A DNA stretch of 64,000 bases from Hemileia vastatrix (GCA_030280995.1 JASXTE010000008.1:14971712-15035711); one strand, 5' to 3'; counted from the first letter of the stretch, positions 45,357 to 57,984 are shown. Made by a program: numbers and translations. Notes: a model not told the origin generated them from the sequence alone.

Positions 45357-48300
45357 ATGTCCAACAATTTGGCTGAAAAAATGGATAACATGCAAGTGGA
45401 TGAAATTGAAATTGACTATGATGCTGATACTGTGAGTTCTTCTAAAGTTGAACATAAAAAATCTTATGCTAACACAAAAAATTCACATACTTCAGGATGT
45501 GTAAATGACAGGAGAAGTAAACAAACCAAACCCCCTTCCCCCAGCACAACAGAAGGAAGTAAAGCCTCTAGTACCTCAAGAAGGTCTTCCAAAAGGATTC
45601 AAAATAAAAAAGCTTCCTCTACCACAACAAATCAGAAACCTGTCCAGTCATATAAAAGAGCTGAAGACAGAAAATATGAGGTACAAAGCAAAAGTAGACA
45701 CCTTGTGGGATCAGGTTCAAGAACTCAGGAACCAAAATCAGGCCCAGGCCCCTCCTCAGTTGCCTCCCAATCAGCCTCAGTTTCAGGCTCAACCTTCACA
45801 GCCACCCAGCTCAACTATCCAAAATCCAAATACTATGGAAGTAGAGCAATGGAAATGGGATTATCTAATGAGTCACTACCAACAGAATGTGCAACACCCT
45901 CCTCATCATCAGCCTGGCCCATCCAGAACACCCAATTTCCATCCACCTCCTCATTCCTACCAACAAAGCAGGAGAAAGAAGGCCCAAGCACAATCCCAAA
46001 CTCAGTCTCAGGGGAAGTTTCCTCCTCTGCCATGGTAAGTAATTTGGTTGATAGTCACTTGGGTATGTTTTCTAATAAAACTTCTTCTGCAGGTAATATT
46101 ATTGAACATGGTGAAAGAACAGTTAAACCTGTTAAAAGACAGCTTCCTGTAACTAGTAGCCCTATTGATGTAATTAGAAAATTGTCATTTGATGAACCTC
46201 TACATTTAACTTCTACTTCTTTAATTAATCCTTCTCTTGCAATTAAAAATGAATCTGTTCCCCCTGAAATCTATACCTTAATTGAAAGAACTTCTGAGGA
46301 AATATTGAAAGATACCCTTGATTTTAATGTTGTGAAAGAGAAACATTTGAGAGATGTGTTAATCCATGAAAATGATTGATTAAATAACTTACACTTGCAA
46401 TGTAAAGTGAGTTCTTCTGTACAAGATACAGCTTATTTAAAAATCAAAGAAACCTTGAATATTGTTCTTAGTCAACAAAAACAAATAAGAAGTGACCATA
46501 GAGCTATCTCAGATAGAAATATCAATCTACATAAGACCTTGAGTGAATTGAAACCCCTTATTGAAGAAAATTATTCATTAAAAAATGAAATAAAATCTCT
46601 GCAAAATGAGTTTAAAAAGCTAAGAAATGATTTCCATGCACTAAGTGCCAAACACTCAGGTTCTGAGGACAGAAATGTTCTATCTCTTGCAAAAGTAAAT
46701 GACCAGATGTCTGAAATTCCAAGAATAAGAAACTATGTGTCTGACCTGCAGGAAAAATTCTCAACCTTAACCATCAATAATGAATTGAATGAGAATGCTT
46801 TCAATAAGCTGCATAAAAATAAAGGAAAAAAACCTGAGCAAAGTTCATCCTTTCTTCCTCATATTTCAACCATTAAACAAACTGACAATGAGTCTGTAAA
46901 ATCTTTTGCTACTAGCAAAAAATCTTGTGATGGTCATGCACCAGCTGTTTCTGTAAATAATGAAATTTCTGAAAACCTGGCTAAACTTCAGGAATTATTA
47001 ATAATGAATAATTCAAACCAAAAAGTGGACCATCCCAGTAGTCAGAAAAATTGGCGTAAGTTAGATCAATATCCTACCTTTGATGGTGATTCTTCCTCTG
47101 ATTGGCAACACTTTATCCAAAGAATTGATAATTTGAAGAGATCTTATAAATTACCTGATGAGGAAATTGTTTCTAAGCTAATTTCTTTATTTTCCAATGT
47201 AGCCTTGATGTGGTATGAATCTGTTCTTTTAAATAACAATCATTATACATGGAATGATTGGAAATACTTGATTGAGAATCAGTTTGGTGGTTTGAAATTC
47301 AGGTTAGCTCAGCAAAGACTGTATGAGAATACTAGATATGTACCCTCCTCTGTTGAAAAGCCCATTGTTTTTCTTATGAAACTGACAAAAATCCTAAAAG
47401 CAATTGATCCAAAGATGGATTATGATATTTGGAGAGATAAAATCTTGTATAAATTACCAAATTCTCTTAGAGATTTGATTGTGGCTAGAACTGAGCATGT
47501 AAGGGAAAATTCTTCTTTCATTAATATCTGTAATGAGGTACTACTCAACCATAGATATGAACCAAAGAATTACCTTGGTAAATCTTATAATGATCAGAAT
47601 AAACCTTCTACAAAGCTCCCAGAAAAATCTGGTAAACCCTCTGCCCCAGTTGCACCTAAAAAATATACAACAAATACTTGTTATAAATGTAATAAACCGT
47701 GGCAGAAGGGTCATGTTTGTGACAAGAAAATTCATCTTGTTGAACAAAATGAAGACACTGATGAGGTTGAACTTGATGTCAATAATTCTTCCAGTGACTG
47801 CGAAAGTAATATCTCCTATGACAATGATTCTGTTAAAGATGTTTTAATGTTGGAACAAGATGTCCATTATTTAAATAATATATCTGAAGAATGTGTATTG
47901 GATTTATCTTCAGTAGAAAATGCTGAGATAATTAAAGATATTACTAACAATTCTATACCTATATCCCCTTTGAAGGCACCTGTTATCATTAATGGTAAAA
48001 ATGTTGATGTAGTTCTTGATTCTGGTGCTGGAGGAAGTGTAGTATCTGAAAAAGCTTTAGCTTCAGTGGATAAGGAATATTTGAGTAAATTATTACCTAT
48101 AACTTCTGAAAAATGGAGAGGGTATGGTTCTACCTTAATTCCTATTGGCAAATACAAAACCTCTGTATTCTTCAAATATAATGGTGGTTTTGTCAGATCT
48201 ATTTGTGAGTTTGTTGTCATGAAAAATGATAATTTAAGCAATTGGTTTATTATGGGAAATGATATTTTAACCATGTTTGGTGTGAAATTGGACCCAGAAA

Positions 48301-51300
48301 ATAGTTGCTTTACCTTAGGAATGAATGGCAAAAGGAAATTCAAAATTTCCTCTTCTAGAAAACCTTCTGGGCATCTGTTGAGATCTTGTAACTCACTAAC
48401 CCAGTGTAAAGGCAGAACAACAACTGAAATGGATGATTTATTAAATTAAATAAATACTGCTTCTTTTGGTGATCAGTTGACTAGTGAAAAAAAGAATTCT
48501 ATTATTGCCTCTATTACCTCTTTCCCTATGGCTTTTGCTCATGGTTCTCATGTCTTGGGAATTGTTCAGGAAGAAATGAAAATTACCTTATCCTGTAATT
48601 TGAGTGATATTCCTCCTACTCTTAAGAAAAAACCATATCCTGCTTCTCCATCAAAAAGAAAAGATATTGAAGATAATATTGCAACATTATTAAAAATGAA
48701 TATCATTGAGAAAGTAGATGTCACCCCCAAATATTGTGTCATCTCCCCAGTCTTGATTTCTTATGAAAAAGATAAGGCTAGATTATGTGGAGATTACAGA
48801 GCTTTGAACACTTATACTGTTGATGATATCTATCGTTTACCCAGAATTAATTCAATTCATGCTACCTTGCAAGGTGCAAAATTTATTAGTTGTCTGGATG
48901 GTAATAAAGGTTATCATCAAGTTCCAGTTGAGAAAAATTCTAAAATTTTTTTGCCTATTGCTACTCATATGGGAATATATAAGTATGTTAGGATTCCATT
49001 TGGCCCTAAAAATGCTCCTTCAGTTTTCCAGAAAGTCATGGATAACACTTTCCATCAAGAAATTATTGAAGGATGGCTCATGGTTTATATTGATGAAATT
49101 ATTGTTTTCTCTAAAACCTTTGATGAACATATGATTCACTTGAATAGAGTTTTCCAAAAAATGGATGAAATCAATATGACCTTATCCTTAAAAAAGTGTA
49201 AATTTGGTTTTCAATCTTTGAAAGTCCTTGGCCATGTTGTGTCAGGCTTACAAATTTGTGTAGACCAAAACAAAGTTGCTGCCATCCAAAATGTGAAAGC
49301 ACCAGCTTCTGTAAGAGAAATCCAAAGTTTTTTGGGGATGTGTGGCTATTATAGACAATATATTAAAAATTATCAGGTAATAGCCTTTCCTCTTACAAAA
49401 CTGACCAGAAAAGATGTTGCCTTTCTCTGGAATAATGACTGTCAAAAAGCTTTTAATACATTAAAAAGCTGCTTAATGACAGCCCCTATATTTGCTCTTC
49501 CAGATTTTAACAAGCCATTTGTCCTGTATACAGATGCTAGCTTTATTGGTATGGGTGCTGCCCTTCACCAGAAACAAATTATTGATGATAAATCCTCAGA
49601 GGTTTTAATTTGTTATATTTCAAGAAGCTTAAGAAATAGTGAATTGAAATATGGTGCCACTCAATTAGAGTGCTTAGCAGTTGTTTGGGCTCTTGAGAAA
49701 CTTCATTACTATCTAGATGACCAAAAATTTGAATTGGTAACCTACTGTAGTGCTGTGAAGTCCCTCTTAAACCTGAAGACACCTAACAGACATATGTTCA
49801 TGTGGCAACTTGCTTTTCAAGAATACAGAGGACGGATGACAATTATCCATAGGGCTCGAAATGTTCACACCAATGTTGATATGCTCTCCAGATTGCTTCT
49901 GCCAAATAATGACTCAAATCCTGCTTATGTACCTGAAGATGATACTGTTCATATCCATGGTATATTTGTAGTAGATATGGAAGAAGAGTTATTTCAATTA
50001 ATACTGGATTCATATGAGAAGGATTCTGATTTAAATAAATTGGTTACTATCTTAAATGATCCTAAGAATGCTTCAATTCAAGCATTAATAAAAACTCTTC
50101 CTGCAAACTATCAAAATGCTTTGAGTAAAGAAAGTTTTCTATTGAAGATGGTTATATATATTATAGAAGAAAGCTTACTAATGTAATTGTAATTCCTCCT
50201 TCTATGAAAGAAACTATCCTCAAACTTTGTCATGATGACATATTAGCTGGTCATTTTGATCTTGAAAAAACATTGATTAGAATCAAAAACACTACATGGT
50301 GGGCTAATATGTCTGAAGACACAAAATTATATGTTGAATCTTGTGATTCCTGCCAAAAATCTAAAAGGTTAACAGGTAAGAGGGCAGGGTTATTACAACA
50401 TATTGAAGCACCTAATGCTCCCTGGAAAATCATTAATATGGATTTTGTCACTGGTCTTCCTGTTGCAGGTAAAGACAGCTTTAACTCTTGTTGGGTAATA
50501 GTAGATAGATTTACAAAAATGTGCAAATTTATTCCAACCCACAAAGATGTATCCACCAAAGAATTAGATTTCTTATGGTGGTCTTACATGTATAATATTA
50601 TTGGTTTTCCAAAAGCCATTATCTCTGATAGAGATCCAAAATTTTCTTCTGAGTTTTGGACCTCTTTGATGGATATTTGTGGCTGTGAGTTGAAATTGTC
50701 TACAGCTCACCATCCTCAGACTGATGGTCTAGCTGAGAGAATGATTCAAACTCTGGAAGATATGATTAGAAGGTATTGTGCCTTTGGTTTAGAATATAAA
50801 GACAATGACAGATTTACTCATGATTGGGTCACTCTATTGCCTGGTCTTGAATTTGCATATAATAGCACTGTTCATTCTGTCACTGAGAAAAAGCCTTTTG
50901 AGCTTTGGTTAGGTTATGTCCCACATACTCCTGCTCAGATTCTCAATAATAAATTACCTAAGTTGGAACTACACCCTGGTATAAAATCTTTCATGCAAAT
51001 GCAACAGCTATGCAGAAAACATGCTCAGAGATGTATTGATAAAGCATTTGAATATGAAAAGAAAAGATGGGATAAATCCCATAAATAATACACATTTAAC
51101 AAGGGTGATGAAGTGTTGATCTCTACTGTCCATTTCAATTTACAAGGTAACCACAAATTAAAAGATCCTTTTGTAGGCCCATTTTTTGTTAAAAGAATGG
51201 TTGGTGATAATGCAGTGGAAGTTGTATTGTATTCTCCATATGATAGGAAACATCCTGTTTTTCCCATTTCTTTGCTTAAACCTTATACTTCCAACAGTGA

Positions 51301-51526
51301 CTTATTTCCCAAAAGAAGGGGAAGACCTAAGAAAAACCCTCAGGAAGTCACAGAAACAGCAGAAATTGATAAAATTCTCAATGATAGAATTATCACTTCT
51401 GAAAGAGGTATTGAATATATATTGAGATATAAGAACAAATCATCTGAACATGATGCATGGATACCTGGCAAGGAGATTTCAAATCTGCCTACTTTGTTGA
51501 AAAAATACAAAAAGAAAAAATCTTAG
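45357..51526 (+). pseudogene. gag-pol: Gag-Pol polyprotein of element C
   Basis: Same architecture and single frame as A and B: Ser/Thr-rich N-terminus (45357-46376), coiled coil, capsid-like region (47050-47560), zinc knuckle CYKCNKPWQKGHVC near 47680, protease LDSGAGGS near 48018, RT, RNase H, integrase (50215-51060) and chromodomain (51360-51480). Breaks: TGA at 46377, TAA at 48447, a one-base loss near 50135 and TAA at 51086. The RT catalytic box is YIDE rather than YIDD (Glu codon at 49095-49097), and an RNase H Asp is Tyr (LVTYCSAV; LITDCSAV in B). The integrase catalytic triad is kept. RT activity is expected to be lost. Confidence 0.9.
45505..46038 (+). CDS. Overprinted +1 ORF inside gag, element C
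   Basis: A 177-residue frame, +1 to gag, starting 148 bases after the gag ATG. It has a coiled-coil core (QQIRNLSSHIKELKTENM, KVDTLWDQVQELRNQN), a long Gln/Pro linker, EQWKWDYLMSHYQQN, a His/Pro-rich stretch, a basic cluster QQSRRKKAQAQ, and ends FPPLPW-stop. It shares with A and B the frame, the position over the gag N-terminus, the coiled coil, the WKWD motif and the terminal PW-stop; the first third is diverged. It has no internal stop. Function unknown. Confidence 0.7.
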   Translation: MTGEVNKPNPLPPAQQKEVKPLVPQEGLPKGFKIKKLPLPQQIRNLSSHIKELKTENMRYKAKVDTLWDQVQELRNQNQAQAPPQLPPNQPQFQAQPSQPPSSTIQNPNTMEVEQWKWDYLMSHYQQNVQHPPHHQPGPSRTPNFHPPPHSYQQSRRKKAQAQSQTQSQGKFPPLPW

Positions 51527-51559
51527 CATTTTTTTTATTTTTTTTTTAGAGTGAGGGAG

Positions 51560-52808
51560 TGTCAGCCAGGCTATTCCAGGAGTCCAGTAAATGATATGTT
51601 AACTTATAGGACCTAAAAGAGGGCGTATGAATTATATTCAATGTATATAAATTAATATTTTATTGCATAATAAAATTATATAGATATCTTATTACATATA
51701 AGTGTTATATTGATTTTATTGTTTATATAAATTTTATACATTTAAATTAAACATAATATATTTTATATTCTACAAATAATGGCGCATTTTTATGTATTTA
51801 ATAATTATAAATTAATATTTAATTAATTGAAAATATATATTATAATTATAAGTGTAAAATTGACTTATAATATAATTAAATTAATTATTTACATTTATAT
51901 ATTAAATTACATCTTTCATATAGTATTAAACAATAAGTAATGACGCTTCTTCTGACCCTTAATTGTGTCAGGAAGAAAATTAAATAAATTATAATACTTA
52001 TTTTAAAAAATAGTATTATAATTTCTCAAATAAATTTAATTAATTGTTTCAGTTAACTAGTATTTAACTACATAAGTGAAAACAATTAAATTATATAAAC
52101 TTATGCTGAATGAAATTGATTGCATACCTTGTTGCGTCAAAACATGTCAATTGTTTCACTTAGAAATACTGAAAACAGATTGTATTACTTGTTTTGATTT
52201 GTTTTTCCCATAGTTATTAGATCACATGGTTGTTTAGTTACTTATTAATCTATAGAAACTAATTTGGGGAATTTGGGATGGGAATTTTACAGTCTTAATT
52301 GGGATACTTGTTATTTTTATTATATTTTTCTCTTAGTTACTATGTTACAAATGTCTACTCTTATCTTTTTGTTTTACTTCATTACTCTTTTGTATATAGT
52401 CATTTGTAGCACTTCAGGGGACCATTGCCTATATGAGGGCCTTGGATAATCCCCTGTAGAGGATCACTTATTATACACTCAACAATTTAAATATATCTTT
52501 ATATTACGTTTATACTATTTTTATTAGTAATAATAATCTAATTAAAATTCTATATAACAAACAAAAGGTTGCTTTAAGTCTGATAGTGATCTCAGTGTCT
52601 GCCGCGCAAAGTTCTTACAGTAAAATTAATATTATTATTTAATAAAACCCTCATTTTTGTCACCTCTCAAGAAAACGTTGTTGATTCTCCCCAATAAATT
52701 AAATAATTTTTATATACTTTATTTCTTTTATTACCAATAGTCCTTTCCTCTGTATCCTCTTCTATTTACTTCCCCTTTACTCCTTCTCTTCTAGACAACT
52801 GACCGACA
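51560..52808 (+). repeat. 3' LTR of C
   Basis: It starts TGTCAGCCAGGCTATTCCAG, is 1249 bp long like the 5' copy, ends gacaactgaccgaca and is followed by the duplication atcaa. Confidence 0.95.
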
Positions 52809-52813
52809 ATCAA

Positions 52814-54081
52814 TCAGCTCACTGGTCAAAGGAAGGGGATAACTGTTTTTTACCGTCAGTGCATTTAGCCTTCTGAGATCCATGCAAGGTCTTAGTGAAC
52901 CATCTTTCTTCCCTGCAAAGATCACAGGGGCAGCCCAGGGAGACTTTGATTCTCTAATGAACACATTCTTTAAATTTTCATCAATCATCTCCTTCAGTGC
53001 TGCTGACTCCAAGATTGAAAGTGGGATTATGCGGCTAAATTGGGGGGTTGTGCCTGGTATCAGGTCAATGATATGGAAGGGTCTTGACTTCCCCTTCTTC
53101 AAACAGTGGTAAGAACTCACAATAAGCTTCAGGGACCATTTCTTTCAGGCTCTTTGTTTGCTTTGAGGTCTGGGCCTTGGCTGAAATCTTGGCAGATGTG
53201 TTCCAAGCTGTTGCATCACATTACAGTTCCTCCTCTTCTTTGAGTGCCCCTCCAATTCCTGAAACTTAGCATCAAGAGAAAGTTTCAGTTCTTGCAGCAA
53301 GTCTCTGATGATAATAAAACACCAGGAGACTCGCCGTGAGGTGCCAGGGGACAAATTCTTTCTCTGCTCCACCCATCCTTCCATCCTTTTCCTTTCCCCG
53401 TCTTTTTTGCGCCTTCTCCTGTTCTTGCTGCATTTTAATGCCTTCTGGGACCTCTTTGGGCCTCCCCAATGATGACCCACCCCCAGCCTGCTGCTTAGAA
53501 TCAAGAGGAAGCATCAGTTCTGGTGGCAAGTCAGCTGATGAGAACCAAATATCAGAATACTCACCAGGATGGGCCCCTGACCCCTGAAGGGGACAGGGGG
53601 TTGATAATTTAGCGCCAGCTTCCCCTCTCCTTCCCATCTGCACTTTATTTTCCTTCAAATCAACTTGTGGGTTATAGCAGTCTAGCCATTTCATCCCCAG
53701 TACCATGTTGTACTGGTCCTTCAGGTTTTTTCATATGCTCTGCACTGACTCCCTCCCATCACACCAAAATCTGCAAAAAACCTTCTCTCTTACTTCTCCT
53801 CCCCCACCTGTCAATCCATCAAACATAATTAGGTTCCTAGGGTGGTCTAATTTTCCTTTTTTCATTTTATTTTGCTGTAAAAACTTTTTGGAAATAAAAC
53901 AGTCTGCGGCCCCACAGTCCAGTAGGGCTTGTACATTTGTTGTGGCATCAAGGGTCATTAAAGGCAAGTTTAGTATAATACGATTATCATTCACTTCAAT
54001 TGGCTTACATGCTGATAACTCCTCTACTGAATTCCCTTTATCTTTTCCCTCTAATCTGCTCAAAGAGGGCACAACCTTCAC
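52814..54081 (-). pseudogene. Protease and RT (first half) of D
   Basis: From 54081: protease with VQALLDCGAADCFISKKFL (Asp-Cys-Gly-Ala, as in many chromoviruses) and, after a frameshift, MVLGMKWLDCYNPQVD (the closing strand of retropepsin). A charged Glu/Lys/Arg-rich linker follows (53600-53150). RT then begins (53120-52814) with IIPLSILESAALKEMIDENLKNVFI, SKSPWAAPVIFAGKKDGSLRPCMDLRRLNALTVKNSYPLPL, ending at the element C insertion. At least two frameshifts. Confidence 0.85.
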
Positions 54082-55042
54082 TCCTGAGCGCTGTATTTTA
54101 CCTGCGCCTTTCCTGTGCTGTCCTCCACTTCACTAACCCTCATTTTCCCTCTGCACTCCCTTTCCAGGTGACCACTGCCTCCACACCTGAGGCACAGACC
54201 TTTGCTCATGCGCCTTTGATACTCATCATTCAATAACCTCTTCCTCCCACTAGCGCCTTGTACATTTTCTGCATTGATATCCATGGCATTTGGGTCCATA
54301 GCACTGGCCCCGCTTGAGGCATAATTACGCCATGGACAAGCACCAATCCAACCATCTTTTTGTTGATGGGTGAACTCATTTTCAACTTGGATGGCCATCT
54401 CCATGAGTCCTTGGAGGGAGGTTGGACGAGGGTGACTAATTAGGGCATTTCTTATTTTTGATGAGAGCCCATTTCTGAAGTGAAGCATGAGCGCCCCTTC
54501 ACCCCATGTTGTGACATAACTGGTGTGGCCCCCAAACTCTGAAACATACTCAGAGACCAAGTCTCTTGTTGCAGCTGATTTAGCGCATGCTCTGAGTTTG
54601 TGGCCACATCTGGGTGGCCAAAGGCTAATTCAAAAGCCACCATAAACTGACAGAAGGTTTTCGCCGCCTCAGAGTTATTGAGGAGCTCCTTGGTGTATGG
54701 CCTTGCCCAGAGCGCCACCTCATCTGTGAGGTATGATATTTCAAACCCAATTTTGGCTTGCTCTTCTGGGAGCTGATGTCCATTGAGCAGGACATAGAGG
54801 TTTAACTGCGACACATACTGATCCACCCGGGGGCCTTGTTTCCCATTGAAGATTTCTGGGACCAAAATATTTGAACCTTTAACAGGGGGTGCTGGTGTGG
54901 GGTGAGATGCCTGTGCTCTGGCTTTGGCTTAAGCAGCATCCAACTCTGCTTCAGTGGGGCCACAATATGAGGGCTCTGACTCTTCTAGGCACTCCATAGG
55001 CCTAGAATTCTGTTCCTGAAAGCATGCCATTTTCTCTTGCAT
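54078..55042 (-). pseudogene. Gag of D
   Basis: It starts at ATG 55042 (MQEKMACFQEQNS). A stop near 54930 follows, then NILVPEIFNGKQGPRVDQYVSQLNLYV (a capsid-like N-terminal fold seen in fungal and plant chromoviruses), EVALWARPY and FELAFGHPD. A frameshift near 54500-54560 leads to YVTTWGEGALMLHFRNGLSSKIRNAL and a classical CCHC knuckle, CLRCGGSGHLEREC. It overlaps the protease frame by a few bases, which fits translational coupling or simple decay. Confidence 0.8.
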
Positions 55043-55121
55043 TGCTGCAAGGAGTGCTGTATTGGGTTAGCCTGCAGGGTTTATTCTTCTTTAGTAGTAT
55101 GGCAATTGAGATTGGACAAAA

Positions 55122-55457
55122 TGCTAGGACCTGAGAAGGTAGACTAATACTAGCGCTGATGCTAGCCTTGAAATGAAACTGACTATGCTAATAAAGCAGT
55201 GAGACTAAATAGACTGAATATGTTGGGGTTTCCAACAGTGAGAATGGCAGGACTGACTATGCTGAGTTAGAAGTGAGACTAAGAGTAACTGGATTACTAT
55301 ATAAGTTGTCTGATGAGGAGCGCTCCACAGCGCTTGCCCCATATAACCCCTTAATGAAATATCCTTGTTTCTGTCTCTTACAAATGCATAGCACCCACAG
55401 CACCCCTACAGCGCCCATAGCGCTCCTCCACCTTACCTATCAATCCAAATCCTAACA
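55122..55457 (-). repeat. 5' LTR of D
   Basis: The 336-bp partner of 22697-23012. The right boundary aatcctaaca is followed by attttt, and the internal side (55121 downward) would hold the primer-binding site ttttgtccaatctc read on the minus strand. Confidence 0.8.
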
Positions 55458-56167
55458 ATTTTTCTACTGATTAACAGTGCTATGGAGATGAAAAAGAGTT
55501 GAGAAAAGAAGAGGGGAATGGTGTGAAGGTGGAAAGAATTTCTGGGGATTAGTAGGGGATGCTAGAGTGTTGGATGGGAGACAAGTGAGGTGGCAAGTAG
55601 TGCTGGGTAGTGGTAAGGGGTGGTAGGGAGCTGGAGAGGAAGTAAGTAATGTATGAGATAGGGCTTAGATAGGGGAGGAAGTGGTAGGGAGGTGGAGGGG
55701 AGGTGAATTAGGTGTCAGGGAGTGCTGGGGAGTGGTAGGAAGTGGTGGGGAGCTGGAGAGGAGGTGAGAGAGGCAGAAATGGAGTGTTGTGGAGTGGTAG
55801 CAGCACATATAATTAATAGCTAGAATAACTATTTCATGCCTAATAGATTAAGGAGGGGCAATGCACATCATCTTAGCTGCTTTCTGAATAGTTATTAGGC
55901 ATGAAAAAACTAGACACTTAACAAATTATCAGGATTTAAAACAAGGCAAAATGAGTGAAGGGAAGAAAAAGAAACAAGAGGTAGTGAGAGGGATAGGAGG
56001 CTTAGGGGAGGGGAGGTAAGATAATGGTAGGTATGATAGAGGGTAGTGAGTGTAGAGTGGAGATAGAATAGAGTCATTCAGTGACATAGACTGAATTCAG
56101 GACCAGAATCACAACAAGGTATAAAAAAAAGTACTAGACATCTAGTGCATAATTTTTTCTTGCTGTG
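55458..56167 (-). repeat. Right arm of P2 with purine-rich tandem repeats
   Basis: Purine-rich strand with units around 120 bp (for example gggagctggagagga at 55629 and 55747), then the palindrome actagacatctagt and the terminal tcttgctgtg. It is the inverse counterpart of the pyrimidine arm at 22080-22440. Confidence 0.6.
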
Positions 56168-57984
56168 GTCAGTCAAGCTTGGTGTTTTTGCAAAAATAAT
56201 TTCTACTCTTTCATCCAGATGATGTTTTTTTTGTACTACAAAATCACTCCACATGCAGCCCGGCTTTGCTGCAACTGTCTTACATTGGATGTCTATCAGC
56301 CAGTGACTTATTAAATACATGTAAAACTAGCTGATAAAATTAGTTACACAATAATTAAAGACTAATTATTGATAAAATTATAATTCTGTATAGTTATCAT
56401 ATTTATTTCATTATAAAATATTAAATTTATATTATATTATTATTTTTATTTATGTTATAAAGGTAAAATTATCACAAAATAAAATTTAAACACTTTCTCA
56501 TCAGTAATTATTTATTAAATTGTCAAAAAGTTGTATACTTGAGCCCACTATACTTACTGAGGGCCCGGAACTTGCTTGAAGTCAGCTAGAGGGTGGCCAG
56601 GGAGAGCAATTGAGAGTCTTTGGTATTTCTCTGGTACTTTAAGAGGGATATTTAAAATTTTATTTAATCACCTCTTCATTAAGGGCTTCAAAGTTAGAAA
56701 TCTTCCATTTCAAAAAACCTCTTCTTTCCACCAAATCAACCATGATTATTTTCTAAATATATTCCATATTGTGCCACAAAAATACCTTTTTACTGAGAAT
56801 TAATATAACGTTCATGGATTTCTTTTTGTTTTATGAAATACCTTTAAAATTATTACAAATTTTGAACTTTGATAACCCCTATTAAAACTTTTATTTTTAT
56901 CAATTTTTAATAAAAGTCTTATTTTTTATTAATTTTATTAAATTTTATTTATCTTAATTTAACTTAAATCTTTTTTTCAAAGTTTCAATTTATCTCTCCT
57001 AATTCTTTTATCAAATTTTCTTTTTTACTTGATTTATTCAAAATTCAATTTAGATTTATTATTATTTTATCAATGATTTTTTTGAATTCAACTAATTCAT
57101 GTATTATTTGTTATTGGGTATAAAAAAGTTGGTGTTTGTTGTTGTTTTTTAGGTATCTTATATTATATTATATTAATTATTTAAAATATTATTCATTTTA
57201 TACAGTTTATAAATATTTTTATAATTATTAGGCACAGAGTTTCTTATTAACAAAATAGATATTTTTCCTTTAAAATGCTCAACTGGAGAGAAGTTGAAAG
57301 ATAATAGATTTTTTTACAAAATATAAGTAAATTAAATTATTTGAAGCACTATTGCATCCTTTTTACACATTCTTATCACCAAACTACTCTAATTACACCC
57401 TAAAATCCTTAATTAACTAATGTAAAATCCAAAACTGGCACTTTTTAAAAGAGGCGGTGAAGTATAGTGGTTTTCAAAAAAAAGATCAAAAAATATTTAT
57501 TCTTGGTTAAAAAAGTTGACACCTTCTTAGGCTATTTTGCTAATTTTTGTGAATTTTAAGAGGAGTGACCCAGTAGCATAACAGAAAAGCTTAAAAAAGT
57601 GACCCAGTAGCATAACAGAAAAGCTTAAAAAAGTACCAATTTTTGACCAAGAATAATTATTTTTAGATTGTGTATTTTCTGAATATAATTATGTTTAACC
57701 CTCTATTTCCAAAAGTGTTAATCTCATTTATTTGTATTAGCTGGTTTAAAAGCTCAACATTTCCAATATTTATGAGTAAAAAATAATACAATCAAGTGAT
57801 ACAGCTTAGTTAAGAAATCCTTCACATTCTAAAAATCACTCATTCCATTAATCATCATGATCATCAATATTTCACTCACAGTTGAAATTCTCATTCCAGG
57901 TAAGTTCTACTTCTTTTAATACTTTTATTAATTCTCAAGATATGTTTCTCAATTTAAGAAAGACTGGTTTTCAAAGATATTCTA
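56168..57984. other. AT-rich region with a small inverted repeat
   Basis: No gene is supported. It contains an inverted pair, aaatatttattcttggttaaaaa (57490-57513) against tttttgaccaagaataattattt (57640-57663). Between its arms a 34-bp unit gtgacccagtagcataacagaaaagcttaaaaaa is tandemly duplicated (57565-57598, 57599-57632). This may be a MITE-like element. The rest is A/T runs. Confidence 0.5.

Larger units (their letters stand above)
43429..52808 (+). mobile_element. Gypsy element C (chromovirus), full length
   Basis: A complete 9380-bp element with two LTRs of exactly 1249 bp (43429-44677 and 51560-52808) and a perfect target duplication atcaa (43424-43428 and 52809-52813), inserted in the RT gene of D. 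About 20 LTR differences counted by eye place it between B and A in age. The purine tract agagtgagggag precedes the 3' LTR. Its polyprotein carries stops, a frameshift and two active-site substitutions. Confidence 0.95.
22697..55457 (-). mobile_element. Old chromovirus D, split by H1 and C
   Basis: A minus-strand Ty3/gypsy element with short LTRs (22697-23012 and 55122-55457) that start TGTTAGGACC or TGCTAGGACC and end ...aatcctaaca. Flanks atgtt and atttt look like a decayed 5-bp duplication. The coding order from 55042 downward is gag, protease, RT, [element C], RT, RNase H, integrase, [H1], integrase, chromodomain. D lacks the overprinted gag frame of the A/B/C lineage and has a classical CCHC knuckle, so it is a different clade. 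LTRs differ by roughly a tenth of sites over the part compared by eye. Confidence 0.85.
22006..56167. mobile_element. TIR element P2, split by nested insertions
   Basis: The left end cacagcaggaaaaatctgtgcactagacgtctagtgc (22006 onward) is the inverted repeat of the right end, which on the minus strand reads cacagcaagaaaaaattatgcactagatgtctagtac from 56167. Each end holds an 18-bp palindrome of the type gcactagacgtctagtgc followed by a T run and then ggttctggtc. The arms continue as pyrimidine-rich (22080-22440) and purine-rich (55500-56050) strands. Both outer flanks show gtca (22002-22005 and 56168-56171). Without the insertion of D the element is about 1.4 kb and encodes nothing recognisable. 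Confidence 0.65.

Noticed and set aside
21869..56291. A complete second Harbinger element running from 21869 to a tip near 56291
   Set aside because: The candidate right tip (attggatgtc) fits poorly and its flank TAT does not match TAA on the left, so only the left end is reported.
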